This document shows, piece after piece, positions 16,746-24,936 of a stretch of 43,360 nucleotides of DNA (the first letter of the stretch is position 1; each line of letters starts with the position of its first letter). Source of the DNA: an uncultured Lachnospiraceae bacterium (GTDB lineage Bacteria; Bacillota; Clostridia; Lachnospirales; Lachnospiraceae); contig CAJUTD010000003.1 of the NCBI GenBank assembly GCA_910589635.1, positions 5,598-48,957 on the forward strand, written 5' to 3'. The translations under genes were made by a program, and so were the position numbers. The notes under the pieces were generated by a model. It was not told where the DNA came from and did not search any database. It saw nothing but the letters and a program-made list of their open reading frames with translations.

Positions 16746-17657
16746 ATGTTTGGATTAACGAATCGGAAACAGGAGATAAAAGACAGGGAACGTGAGCTGG
16801 CAGTATGCCAGGCGGCGTTGGAGGAGACGGAACAGAAGCTGAGTAAAATGAGCCTGATGTGGATAGAGGCAGGGCAACAGCTTTCGGAAATAGAAAGAGA
16901 GCAGCGTGAACTTGAACGTCGACTTAAAAAGGTGACAACAGCAGCCGATAGTGTTTCCAGGGAATCACAGCGTCAGCTGGATTTTAATCAGAGGCTTTTA
17001 CAGCGCGCAGGGGAGATTGTTGGAAAACAGGAAGACCTAAGAGCTGCGCAGGAACAGGTTCGCGGTGAGGTCGGAGACGCAGCGTCAGAGACGCCGGTTT
17101 CCCTGGCAAAGATTATTGCTCCGATTACGGCGGAACTGAGCAATGGAATGGAAGAAATGCGCAAGATGTTAGAGGATGTGGTAGAGATTGGCAGGCAGAT
17201 GGGCGTGCTTTCCTTGAATGCTGCTGTGGAGGCAGGAAGAATGGGAGAGAGTGGAAGAAAATTTGTGGAGGCTGCAGAGGAAGTACGGGAGATGTCCGAT
17301 CATTATCAGCAGACAACGGCGACATTGGCGCAGCAGATGCAGATTGTAGGCATGAAATGGCAGAAATCACGGGGGGAGATAGAAGAGGTAGAAGAGCGGC
17401 TGAAACGGCAGTTTGACAAGTTGGAGAAAGCAAAGAATGCTTGTACGGCTGTTGGGGAAGAGATGCTAAATTTACCGATTGCCGATCTTCAAATGGAAAT
17501 GGAAAAAGCCTTTGGGGATGAATCCATAAAGGAGCGCTGTGAAGATGTTTCGCAGAAGGTAGAAGAAGCCCGCCAAGATTTTATACAGCAGAAAGAGAAA
17601 TGGGACAGTCTCCGACAGACTACCGAACAGGCGAAGGCAATGGTAAAAGAAATTTAA
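16746..17657 (+). CDS. Small soluble MCP-like coiled-coil protein
   Basis: The 303-residue protein has no signal peptide or membrane segment. It is almost entirely predicted helix with heptad-like spacing. Residues about 148-186 (MGVLSLNAAVEAGRMGESG, then FVEAAEEVREMSD) match the hairpin tip of chemoreceptor signalling domains, where the consensus is LLALNAAIEAARAGE. The flanking helices are shorter and poorer matches than in real receptors, and there is no sensor domain. It may bind CheA/CheW, or be a derived structural coiled coil. Its ATG follows GGAGAAAGGG, and the hydrolase gene starts 22 bp downstream. Confidence 0.65.
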   Translation: MFGLTNRKQEIKDRERELAVCQAALEETEQKLSKMSLMWIEAGQQLSEIEREQRELERRLKKVTTAADSVSRESQRQLDFNQRLLQRAGEIVGKQEDLRAAQEQVRGEVGDAASETPVSLAKIIAPITAELSNGMEEMRKMLEDVVEIGRQMGVLSLNAAVEAGRMGESGRKFVEAAEEVREMSDHYQQTTATLAQQMQIVGMKWQKSRGEIEEVEERLKRQFDKLEKAKNACTAVGEEMLNLPIADLQMEMEKAFGDESIKERCEDVSQKVEEARQDFIQQKEKWDSLRQTTEQAKAMVKEI

Positions 17658-17678
17658 TTGAGTTTGTTGGAGGGTTAT

Positions 17679-18602
17679 ATGAAAAAAAGTATCTTTCGTT
17701 TTCTGTCATCAGATAAGAAGACAAATATCCATGCCGTGAAATGGGAGCCGGAGGAAGAAGCCCGGGCAGTTTTACAAATCAGCCATGGTATGATAGAATA
17801 TGTGGAACGCTATGAGGCGTTTGCAGAATTTCTTACAGGGAAAGGTTTTGTGGTTGTTGGCAACGATCACTTAGGACATGGGAAGTCGGTACAGTCTCAG
17901 GAATTCTGGGGATATTTTGCGCCGGAACATGGAAGCGATTTAGTGATCGAGGATCTACACCAGCTTTATACAAGAACCCGGGCGGAATATCCGGGAATTC
18001 CCTACTTCATGCTGGGGCATAGCATGGGTTCTTTCCTTTTGCGCAAGTATCTGTCGAAATATGGGAAGGGATTGGCTGGAGCTGTTATTATGGGTACAGG
18101 CACGCAGACTGACAGGACGGTAAAGACGGGCAGAAGAATCTGCAAATTTATAGCGTCTGTCCGTGGATGGAATCACCGCGGCGGGTTTGTGGAAAGACAG
18201 GTGTTTTCAGGGAATAACAAGCGGTTTGAGCACGAAGGGCAGGGAGCCTGGTTGACGAAGGATCGGGATATTGTGGAGGCTTATAATAAAGATCCGCGCT
18301 GTACGTTTCAGTTTACCTTGAATGGATTTTACAATTTGTTTGATACGATACATTATATCAATCAGCCTGCGAATATTGAGGCGATTCCCAAGGATTTGCC
18401 ATTGTTTTTTGTATCGGGGGAAGACGACCCGGTGGGCGATTATGGGAGAGGCGTAAGAGCCGCGTATGACACTTATCTGGGTGCAGGGATTACGGATATT
18501 GAATTTAAGTTATATCCCACTGACCGGCACGAGATATTGAATGAGTTGGACAGGGAAGTTGTTTATGAGGATATTTACGGATGGCTGGAGAAACATTTGT
18601 GA
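17679..18602 (+). CDS. Alpha/beta hydrolase, monoacylglycerol-lipase-like
   Basis: The 307-residue serine hydrolase has the family features VLQISHGMIEYVERYEAFAEF and GNDHLGHGKS. The nucleophile elbow is GHSMGS with Ser116. The acid is probably Asp250 in SGEDDPVGD, and the catalytic histidine is His284 in TDRHEIL. This order matches the hydrolase_4 (serine aminopeptidase S33/lysophospholipase) group. No signal peptide is seen. ATG 17679 is preferred over TTG 17658 because GGAGGG precedes it by five bases. A lysophospholipid or glyceride substrate is likely but unproven. Confidence 0.88.
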   Translation: MKKSIFRFLSSDKKTNIHAVKWEPEEEARAVLQISHGMIEYVERYEAFAEFLTGKGFVVVGNDHLGHGKSVQSQEFWGYFAPEHGSDLVIEDLHQLYTRTRAEYPGIPYFMLGHSMGSFLLRKYLSKYGKGLAGAVIMGTGTQTDRTVKTGRRICKFIASVRGWNHRGGFVERQVFSGNNKRFEHEGQGAWLTKDRDIVEAYNKDPRCTFQFTLNGFYNLFDTIHYINQPANIEAIPKDLPLFFVSGEDDPVGDYGRGVRAAYDTYLGAGITDIEFKLYPTDRHEILNELDREVVYEDIYGWLEKHL

Positions 18603-18683
18603 AGGTGTGAGGATATTTACAGATATTATCAAAATCATCTGTGAAAATAATTTGTGCAGTCATGTACAGGAATGGAGGATCGT

Positions 18684-19847
18684 ATGAAAAAGTGTATCAG
18701 AAAATGGATTACCCTGTTGTTGGTATGCGCTGTGACTGTATTGCCGTCAGTAAGCGCACTTGCGGCGGAGCCGGAGGTTCTTGAGGATCAGACTGGCATC
18801 CAGAGCGGGGGACAGCTGGAAGGCAGTGATGCGTCAAAGGATATGCAGCCGGACGGCGGTGATGTATCAGACGAGGAACAGCTGGGAGGCAGTGATGCTT
18901 CGAGGGAAACGCCGCTGGGAGATATGGATGCAGGAGACGAGGCGAAGCCGCAGGAAGATGAGGCGGGAAAGATGGAGCCAGGAAACAGCGATGGCTCAGG
19001 GGAAGCGTTAGACGCCTCCGGTCAGGCGGGAGAAGTAACAGAACCCATTACCAAAGAAGATAAACCTTATCTCGCATTGGGAGCGAACTTGACAGCCGAG
19101 CAGCAAGCAGTCGTACTAGGGCTTTTGGGAATCAATCCGGCAGAACTCGGCGATTATGATGTAATTTACATTACAAATGAGGAAGAGCACCAATACCTGG
19201 GAAATTATGTGGACGCCAGCAAGATTGGCACACGCTCTCTTTCTTCTGTACTTATTGTGAAAAGGGAGAAAGGGCACGGAATCAACATTACCACCAAAAA
19301 TATTTCTTATTGTACCATCGGAATGTACAAAAATGCCTTGATCACCGCCGGAATCACAGATGCGGATATTATTGTGGCGGCGCCTACTCCGATTTCCGGT
19401 ACGGCAGCTTTGGTGGGTGCTATGAAAGCCTATTCTGATATGACCGGTGAGGAAGTTACCGAGGAGAGTATGGATACAGCGTTGAATGAGCTGGTTCTTA
19501 CTGGAGATCTGGCAAAAGCAGTGGGCGATTCAGAAAAAGCGGAGGAATTGGTCGCTTATCTGAAACAGGAAGTACTCTCTAAAGATTTGACGGATGAGGG
19601 TGAAATCCGTGAGGTGATAGATAAAGCTTGCGAGGAGTTTGATATCGTCCTCTCAGAAGAGGAGATATCGCAATTGATTGACTTGCTCAAGAAGATTGGG
19701 CAGCTTGATTTAGACTGGGACTCCATAAAGAATCAGGCGGAAGAACTTTACAATAAACTTTCCAAGATTGACGCAGGAGGATTTTTTGAGAAAGTTGTGG
19801 GATTTTTCCAGTCCATTTTGGATTTCTTTAAAGGATTGTTTTCTTAA
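18684..19847 (+). CDS. DUF1002 family exported protein (YpuA-like)
   Basis: A signal peptide ends at SALAA (about residue 28). A 90-residue acidic low-complexity stretch follows, built from loose repeats of GGSDAS and GGDVSDEEQL type. The DUF1002 core (about 120-260) has LGANLTAEQQAVVLGLLGI, YITNEEEHQYLG, IGTRSLSSVLI and GTAALVGAMKAY. The C-terminal part is helical and ends in an amphipathic FFQSILDFFKGLFS. The function of the family is not known to me; Bacillus YpuA is a member. TGGAGG sets ATG 18684. A strong terminator follows. Confidence 0.85.
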   Translation: MKKCIRKWITLLLVCAVTVLPSVSALAAEPEVLEDQTGIQSGGQLEGSDASKDMQPDGGDVSDEEQLGGSDASRETPLGDMDAGDEAKPQEDEAGKMEPGNSDGSGEALDASGQAGEVTEPITKEDKPYLALGANLTAEQQAVVLGLLGINPAELGDYDVIYITNEEEHQYLGNYVDASKIGTRSLSSVLIVKREKGHGINITTKNISYCTIGMYKNALITAGITDADIIVAAPTPISGTAALVGAMKAYSDMTGEEVTEESMDTALNELVLTGDLAKAVGDSEKAEELVAYLKQEVLSKDLTDEGEIREVIDKACEEFDIVLSEEEISQLIDLLKKIGQLDLDWDSIKNQAEELYNKLSKIDAGGFFEKVVGFFQSILDFFKGLFS

Positions 19848-19874
19848 AGCAATGATGAATTGAACTTGTGGGAT

Positions 19875-19902
19875 AAAAAGCCGGCATAAAGCCCGGCTTT
19901 TT
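19875..19902. terminator. Bidirectional intrinsic terminator
   Basis: AAAAAGCCGG (19875-19884) pairs with CCGGCTTTTT (19893-19902) around an eight-base loop. It isolates the DUF1002 gene from the phosphate operon. Confidence 0.9.
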
Positions 19903-20049
19903 ATTATTTTCAGGTTATAATAATGTGCACACTGGAGCAGGCAGAGGTGTATGTGAAAGAGGTAGAGAGTTTCAATTAAAAAATTATAGAATGATTCGTA
20001 ATGGATTCGGCTTATTACCATACTAGGCCGTATTGCTGAAATCGAAAAA

Positions 20050-20105
20050 TTTACATAGAATTAACATGCATGCGCTTTTAGAATTAACATAGAGGCATCT
20101 ATACT
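20050..20105 (+). promoter_or_regulatory. Pho-box-like promoter of the pst operon
   Basis: TTTACA (20050-20055) and TTAACA (20061-20066) are 11 bp apart, and a third TTAACA (20084-20089) lies 23 bp further on. This matches the TT(A/T)ACA direct repeats bound by PhoP/PhoB regulators. A good -10, TATACT (20100-20105), follows, but there is no -35 at the proper distance, as expected for an activator-dependent promoter. The regulator encoded at 24259 is the obvious candidate, which would make the operon autoregulated. Confidence 0.7.
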
Positions 20106-20146
20106 GTATTCGTACAAAAAAATATTTTAAAGGAGCGTGTTTAAAA

Positions 20147-20995
20147 ATGAAAAAAATTATTACATTTGCAGTCGCATTATCATTGTTGACAGGAGTTATG
20201 ACCGGATGCGGTACAAACAATTCATCCGGCAAATCAGAAACGGGTGGTAAAAAAACAGAAAATTCACAAACCGTATCGACGGACGGTTCTACCTCGATGG
20301 AAAAAGTCATTGGTTTCTTGAGTGAGGCATACATGGAGGAAAATGGGGACATTAAGGTTACATATAATCCCACAGGTTCCAGTTCAGGTATCCAGGCGGT
20401 ATCAGAGGGAAGATGTGATATTGGGCTGGCGAGCCGGGATCTGAAAGAAGAGGAACAGGCAGACTTAACCGCCACAGTGGTTGCCATTGATGGAATCGGA
20501 ATAGTTATAAATCCAGATAATCCGGTTGCTGATTTGAGTGTGGAACAGGTTGGCAGGATTTATACCGGAGAGATCAGCAACTGGAAAGAGGTTGGCGGAA
20601 AAGATGCGCCCATTGTCTGCATTGGACGGGAAGCAGCCTCCGGGACAAGGGACGGTTTTGAGGAAGTTACCGGCACAAAGGATAAATGCAAATATTCCCA
20701 GGAGCTTACATCAACAGGTGATGTGGTACAGACCGTAGCCGGCAATCCCAATGCCATTGGCTATGCCTCCGTTGCCTCTGTGAACGATAGTGTCAAGGCG
20801 GTCAGCATTGAAGGCGTGGAACCAACGACAGAGGCAATTCAGGACGGCCAGTATAAAATCCAGAGGAACTTTGTGCTGGTCACCAAAAAAGATGTTTCTC
20901 TTTCCGGGGCGGCACAGGATTTCTTCGATTTTGCTACAAGCGAACAGGCAGATAATCTGATTACCCAGGCTGGAGCGGTGCCGATCAAAAGATAG
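20147..20995 (+). CDS. pstS: Phosphate-binding lipoprotein PstS
   Basis: The lipoprotein signal ends GVMTGC with Cys21. The binding domain has the phosphate-ligand motifs STDGSTSMEKVIGF and NPTGSSSGIQAV. CDIGLASRDL, GIGIVINPDNPV and GREAASGTRDGFEEV follow in the PstS order. The length (282) is normal. AAAGGAG lies upstream of the ATG. It captures extracellular phosphate for PstCAB and heads an operon preceded by Pho-box repeats. Confidence 0.96.
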   Translation: MKKIITFAVALSLLTGVMTGCGTNNSSGKSETGGKKTENSQTVSTDGSTSMEKVIGFLSEAYMEENGDIKVTYNPTGSSSGIQAVSEGRCDIGLASRDLKEEEQADLTATVVAIDGIGIVINPDNPVADLSVEQVGRIYTGEISNWKEVGGKDAPIVCIGREAASGTRDGFEEVTGTKDKCKYSQELTSTGDVVQTVAGNPNAIGYASVASVNDSVKAVSIEGVEPTTEAIQDGQYKIQRNFVLVTKKDVSLSGAAQDFFDFATSEQADNLITQAGAVPIKR

Positions 20996-21008
20996 AGGAG
21001 GAAAGCAA

Positions 21009-21101
21009 ATGCGGAGCATTTTTTTAATACTTTCCGACGACATGGCAGGTGACGCAAAGCGGCGCGTGCCAGTACCTTATGAAGGAGGCTGCTATGAATA
21101 A
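21009..21101 (+). CDS. Candidate 30-residue small ORF between pstS and pstC
   Basis: A textbook ribosome site (GAGGAGGAAAG) precedes ATG 21009. The frame runs 30 codons, starts MRSIFLILSDDMAGD and ends at TAA 21099-21101, eight bases inside the pstC start (ATGAATAA). It fills the otherwise unusual 98-bp gap between two genes that are normally close. It may be a coupling or leader peptide for pstC, or an intergenic insertion that happens to be open. I do not recognise the peptide; it is Arg/Asp-rich after a short hydrophobic start. Confidence 0.4.
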   Translation: MRSIFLILSDDMAGDAKRRVPVPYEGGCYE

Positions 21102-21975
21102 GATAAAAAAGGCGGCAAGGCTGATAGAAAAAGCAATGAATCTGCTATTCCTGATGTGTGGCATGCTTACCATCCTATTTGTCATACTCATCACAATATT
21201 TCTTGTAACAAGCGGGATTCCGGCAATACAGAAAATTGGGCTCTCTGATTTTCTGTTTGGAAGGACCTGGGCATCCACTGCTGTTCCTCCTTCCTATGGC
21301 ATTCTGCCGTTTATCCTGACATCGGTGTATGGAACCCTCGGGGCAATACTCATTGGAGTGCCAATAGGCCTTTTGTGCGCCGTCTTTCTGGCGAAAATGT
21401 CTCCGCCGGGAATTGGCAACATTGTGAGGAATGTGGTGGATTTGCTGGCAGGAATCCCTTCTGTTGTTTATGGCTTGGTGGGGATGATACTGATCGTGCC
21501 ATATGTCAGGGAACTCTTTCATCTTCCCGATGGGGCAAATCTGTTTTCGGCTGTCATTGTCCTTGCCGTCATGATACTTCCTTCGGTCATATCCGTTTCG
21601 GAGACAGCGATTAAGGCAGTGCCAAAAGAATATGAGGAGGCATCCCTTGCATTGGGGGCGACGAAGACGGAAACAGTATTTAAGGTAGTTGTACCGGCGG
21701 CAAGAAGCGGCATCATTACAGCCGTCGTACTGGGAATCGGCAGGGCAGTCGGCGAGGCAATGGCCGTGATGATGGTGGCAGGAAATGTCGCCAACATGCC
21801 GAAACTATTTGGCAGTGTGCGATTTCTGACAACAGCCGTAGCAAGTGAGATGTCTTATTCCTCCGGTTTGCAGCGGCAGGCGCTCTTCTCCATTGCACTT
21901 GTATTGTTCTTGTTTATTATGGCTATCAATCTTGTCTTAAATCTGATTGTGAGAGGAGGAAGACAAAGTGGCTGA
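21094..21975 (+). CDS. pstC: Phosphate ABC transporter permease PstC
   Basis: The 293-residue permease has six membrane segments. The FLFGRTWASTAVPPSYGILPFI loop is typical of PstC. The cytoplasmic coupling (EAA) loop is ALGATKTETVFKVVVPAARSGI, and the late motif is GIGRAVGEAMAVMMVAGN. ATG 21094 has AAGGAGG upstream; the longer frame to 21049 would remove that advantage. It overlaps pstA by eight bases. Confidence 0.95.
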   Translation: MNKIKKAARLIEKAMNLLFLMCGMLTILFVILITIFLVTSGIPAIQKIGLSDFLFGRTWASTAVPPSYGILPFILTSVYGTLGAILIGVPIGLLCAVFLAKMSPPGIGNIVRNVVDLLAGIPSVVYGLVGMILIVPYVRELFHLPDGANLFSAVIVLAVMILPSVISVSETAIKAVPKEYEEASLALGATKTETVFKVVVPAARSGIITAVVLGIGRAVGEAMAVMMVAGNVANMPKLFGSVRFLTTAVASEMSYSSGLQRQALFSIALVLFLFIMAINLVLNLIVRGGRQSG

Positions 21976-22825
21976 TACAATTTCCAAAGCAAGAAAAATG
22001 AAAGGATTACTTCTGAATATACTAATGTATTTGGCAGCAGGGCTGATTTGCGTCCTTCTGCTCGGATTGATTGGGTACATCCTTTATCGTGGAGTCCCTT
22101 ATATTTCATGGGAACTTATTTCCACCAAACCCAGCCTCCTAAAGGAAACGGTTGGAATCCTGCCTAATATTCTGAATACGATATATATTATCATCATGAC
22201 ACTTATCATTATATTGCCGCTTGGGGTAGGCGCTGCTATTTATTTGAACGAGTATGCAAAGAACAAAAAACTCGTGAGGGTAATTGAGCTCGCAACGGAA
22301 ACGCTTGCAGGAATCCCATCCATCATATACGGACTGGTCGGTATGCTGGTGTTTGTACAGTTTTTCTCATTGGGAACAAGCCTGCTTGCAGGCTCGCTTA
22401 CGCTTGCGATCATGACATTGCCGACGGTTATCCGCACAACACAGGAAAGCCTGAAAACAGTGCCTGAGGCATACCGGGAAGGTTCTCTGGGGCTGGGCGC
22501 CGGAAAATGGTACATGATTCGTACCGTTGTCCTGCCCTGTGTGATTGACGGTGTTGTGACAGGATGCATTTTGTCCATCGGCAGAGTGGTAGGGGAAAGC
22601 GCTGCGCTTTTGTTTACCGCAGGAATGGCAAATGAGATGTTAAGCGTGCTGGGGGCTGTGAAACCGGGAAATGCCGGCTCATCCCTGACCGTTGCCCTCT
22701 ATATGTATGCAAAGGAACGGGGACAGTTTGACGTTGCTTTTGCGGTTGCTGTCATACTATTGGTACTGACATTCCTGATCAATATGTCAGCAAAACTGGC
22801 CGCAAAAAAACTAAGGAGAGAGTAA
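21968..22825 (+). CDS. pstA: Phosphate ABC transporter permease PstA
   Basis: The 285-residue permease partner of PstC has six membrane segments. ETLAGIPSIIYGLVGML, the coupling loop LGLGAGKWYMIRTVVLPCVIDG and SIGRVVGESAALLFTAG are conserved PstA signatures. The start is GTG 21968 after GAGGAGGAAGA, overlapping pstC, and pstB begins two bases after its stop. Confidence 0.95.
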   Translation: MADTISKARKMKGLLLNILMYLAAGLICVLLLGLIGYILYRGVPYISWELISTKPSLLKETVGILPNILNTIYIIIMTLIIILPLGVGAAIYLNEYAKNKKLVRVIELATETLAGIPSIIYGLVGMLVFVQFFSLGTSLLAGSLTLAIMTLPTVIRTTQESLKTVPEAYREGSLGLGAGKWYMIRTVVLPCVIDGVVTGCILSIGRVVGESAALLFTAGMANEMLSVLGAVKPGNAGSSLTVALYMYAKERGQFDVAFAVAVILLVLTFLINMSAKLAAKKLRRE

Positions 22826-22827
22826 AT

Positions 22828-23580
22828 ATGAGCGAAATGATTACAACGAAAGATTTGAATTTATGGTATGGATCGAATCATGCCCTGAAAAATATCAATC
22901 TGTCTCTGCCAGAAAAGGAAATTACGGCTTTGATTGGGCCTTCCGGCTGTGGCAAATCCACTTACTTAAAGACACTGAACCGTATGAATGACTTAGTGGA
23001 GAATTGCAGGATTGAGGGGGAGATAAGACTGTCAGGGACGGACGTTTACCGGGAAATAGATGTCAATATTCTACGGAAACGTGTGGGAATGGTGTTTCAG
23101 AAACCAAATCCATTCCCGATGAGCATTTATGACAATATTGCCTATGGGCCGAGAATACATGGAATTAAATCGAGAGTGAAACTGGATGAGATCGTGGAGC
23201 GTTCTTTGACACAGGCCGCCATCTGGGAAGAATGTAAAGACAGGCTGAAAAAGAGTGCATTGGGAATGAGCGGAGGGCAGCAGCAGAGGCTTTGTATTGC
23301 AAGGGCGCTTGCCGTTGAACCGGAGGTTCTTCTGATGGATGAGCCTACATCAGCCCTTGATCCGATTTCTACTTCCAAGATTGAAGATCTGGCGATGGAG
23401 TTAAAGGAAAATTATACGATCATCATGGTAACGCACAATATGCAGCAGGCGGTGCGGATTGCGGATAAAACGGCTTTCTTCTTGTTAGGGGAGGTCGTGG
23501 AATTTGGCGGTACGGAAAAGATGTTCTCCTCTCCTTCCGACAAGAGGACAGAGGACTATATTACAGGGAGGTTTGGATAA
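22828..23580 (+). CDS. pstB: Phosphate ABC transporter ATP-binding protein PstB
   Basis: The 250-residue ATPase has Walker A GPSGCGKST (37-45), the PstB-typical LKTLNRMNDLV, Q-loop MVFQKPNPFPMSIYDN, signature LGMSGGQQQRLCIARAL, Walker B LLMDEPTSALDP and switch MVTHNMQQA. AAGGAGAGAG precedes the ATG. Its TAA overlaps the phoU ATG by one base (TAATG). Confidence 0.97.
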   Translation: MSEMITTKDLNLWYGSNHALKNINLSLPEKEITALIGPSGCGKSTYLKTLNRMNDLVENCRIEGEIRLSGTDVYREIDVNILRKRVGMVFQKPNPFPMSIYDNIAYGPRIHGIKSRVKLDEIVERSLTQAAIWEECKDRLKKSALGMSGGQQQRLCIARALAVEPEVLLMDEPTSALDPISTSKIEDLAMELKENYTIIMVTHNMQQAVRIADKTAFFLLGEVVEFGGTEKMFSSPSDKRTEDYITGRFG

Positions 23581-24281
23581 TGCGGAATAAATTTGACAGA
23601 CAGCTTTCACAGCTTAATGCAGAGCTGATTACAATGGGCGCGCTGTGTGAGGAGGCAATTACCAATGCGGTAAAATATCTAACGGACAGTGATGAGGACA
23701 GCAGGGACGCCTGCCTTGAAGCCGACAGGCAGATTGACGAAAAGGAGCGGGATATTGAAACACTCTGCATTAAATTGATTTTACAGCAACAGCCGGTGGC
23801 TGGGGATTTACGTGTAGTTTCCGCCGCCCTGAAAATGATTTCCGATATGGAACGGATTGGAGACCAGGCATCGGATATCGTGGAGATAGCGCCCTATGTG
23901 GCAGAAAGCGGAATGGAGGGCAGCACGCATATCCGGGATATGGCGGACGCTACCATCAAGATGGTCTCAGAAAGCGTGGAATCCTTTGTGAAGATGGATA
24001 TGGATATAGCTTATCAGGCAATAGAACATGACAATCTGGTGGATGAATTGTTTGACAAGGTAAAGGACGAGTTGATAAAATCCATAACAGAGGACGGCCG
24101 CAATGCGGAAGCACTGATTGATCTGCTGATGATCGCAAAGTATTTTGAACGCATTGGCGACCACGCGGAAAATATTGCCGGGTGGGTCGTGTATTCCATT
24201 ACGGGAAAACATAAAAATCCGTCCTGCCGTTGGGAACAGGATACAAGGAGGGAAACCCATGATCTATCTGGTGGAAGATGA
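23580..24281 (+). CDS. phoU: Phosphate signalling regulator PhoU
   Basis: The 233-residue all-helical protein has two PhoU repeats, each with an acidic metal-binding E/DxxxD motif: RDACLEADRQIDEKERDIE and the matching AYQAIEHDNLVDELFDKVK. DLRVVSAALKMISDMERIGDQASDI and AKYFERIGDHAENIAGWVVY are diagnostic. It links PstB occupancy to the PhoR kinase. Its last 23 bases overlap the regulator gene, and the C-terminal tail of about 20 residues is unconserved. Confidence 0.95.
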   Translation: MRNKFDRQLSQLNAELITMGALCEEAITNAVKYLTDSDEDSRDACLEADRQIDEKERDIETLCIKLILQQQPVAGDLRVVSAALKMISDMERIGDQASDIVEIAPYVAESGMEGSTHIRDMADATIKMVSESVESFVKMDMDIAYQAIEHDNLVDELFDKVKDELIKSITEDGRNAEALIDLLMIAKYFERIGDHAENIAGWVVYSITGKHKNPSCRWEQDTRRETHDLSGGR

Positions 24282-24936
24282 TGACAATATCAGAAAACTT
24301 GTAAAGTATGCCCTGGAAAAAGAGGGATTTGAGGTGACAGGCTTCTCTGTCCCCAAAGAGTTTTGGGAAGCTATGCATATTGCCATACCGGAGCTTGTCA
24401 TACTGGACATTATGCTCCCGGAAGAAGATGGCCTGTCTATCTTAAAGAGATTAAAAGAAAACAACAAAACAGAGCAGATTCCAGTCATTATGCTCACTGC
24501 AAAAAACAGTGAATTTGACAAGGTAACTGGTCTTGACATGGGGGCAGATGATTATATCGCGAAACCTTTCGGTACAATGGAACTGATTTCAAGAGTGCGG
24601 GCAGTCATTCGCCGCTATGACAAAACGAAGTCGAAGAAAGTATTTCAGATTGGGGAACTGTATGTAGAACCTGCAAAGCACATTATTTCAGTTTCCGGCC
24701 AGGAAATAGAGCTTTCCTATAAGGAGTATCTGCTGTTGAGTGTTCTTTTGGAAGCAGAAGGCAACGTGGTAGACCGTAACACCCTGCTTGCCAGAGTGTG
24801 GGGGGAATACTATACAGAGTCAAGAACCTTAGATGTCCATATCCGCAAGCTCCGCGTAAAGTTGGGTAATGCGGGCAGTCTGATTCAGACGGTAAAGGGT
24901 ATCGGTTATAAGATTGGGGGTGGCAGCTATGCATAA
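24259..24936 (+). CDS. phoP: Phosphate response regulator, OmpR/PhoB family
   Basis: The receiver domain has VEDDDNIRKLVKYAL, phospho-acceptor Asp in VILDIMLPEEDG, and AKPFG. The winged-helix output has LSYKEYLLLSVLLEAEGNVV and the DNA-contact strand RTLDVHIRKLRVKLG, ending GIGYKIG. ATG 24259 follows AAGGAGGG; the frame extending to 24145 lies inside phoU. Its place after phoU and before a PAS kinase makes PhoP/PhoB the best assignment. It probably binds the repeats upstream of pstS. Confidence 0.92.
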   Translation: MIYLVEDDDNIRKLVKYALEKEGFEVTGFSVPKEFWEAMHIAIPELVILDIMLPEEDGLSILKRLKENNKTEQIPVIMLTAKNSEFDKVTGLDMGADDYIAKPFGTMELISRVRAVIRRYDKTKSKKVFQIGELYVEPAKHIISVSGQEIELSYKEYLLLSVLLEAEGNVVDRNTLLARVWGEYYTESRTLDVHIRKLRVKLGNAGSLIQTVKGIGYKIGGGSYA

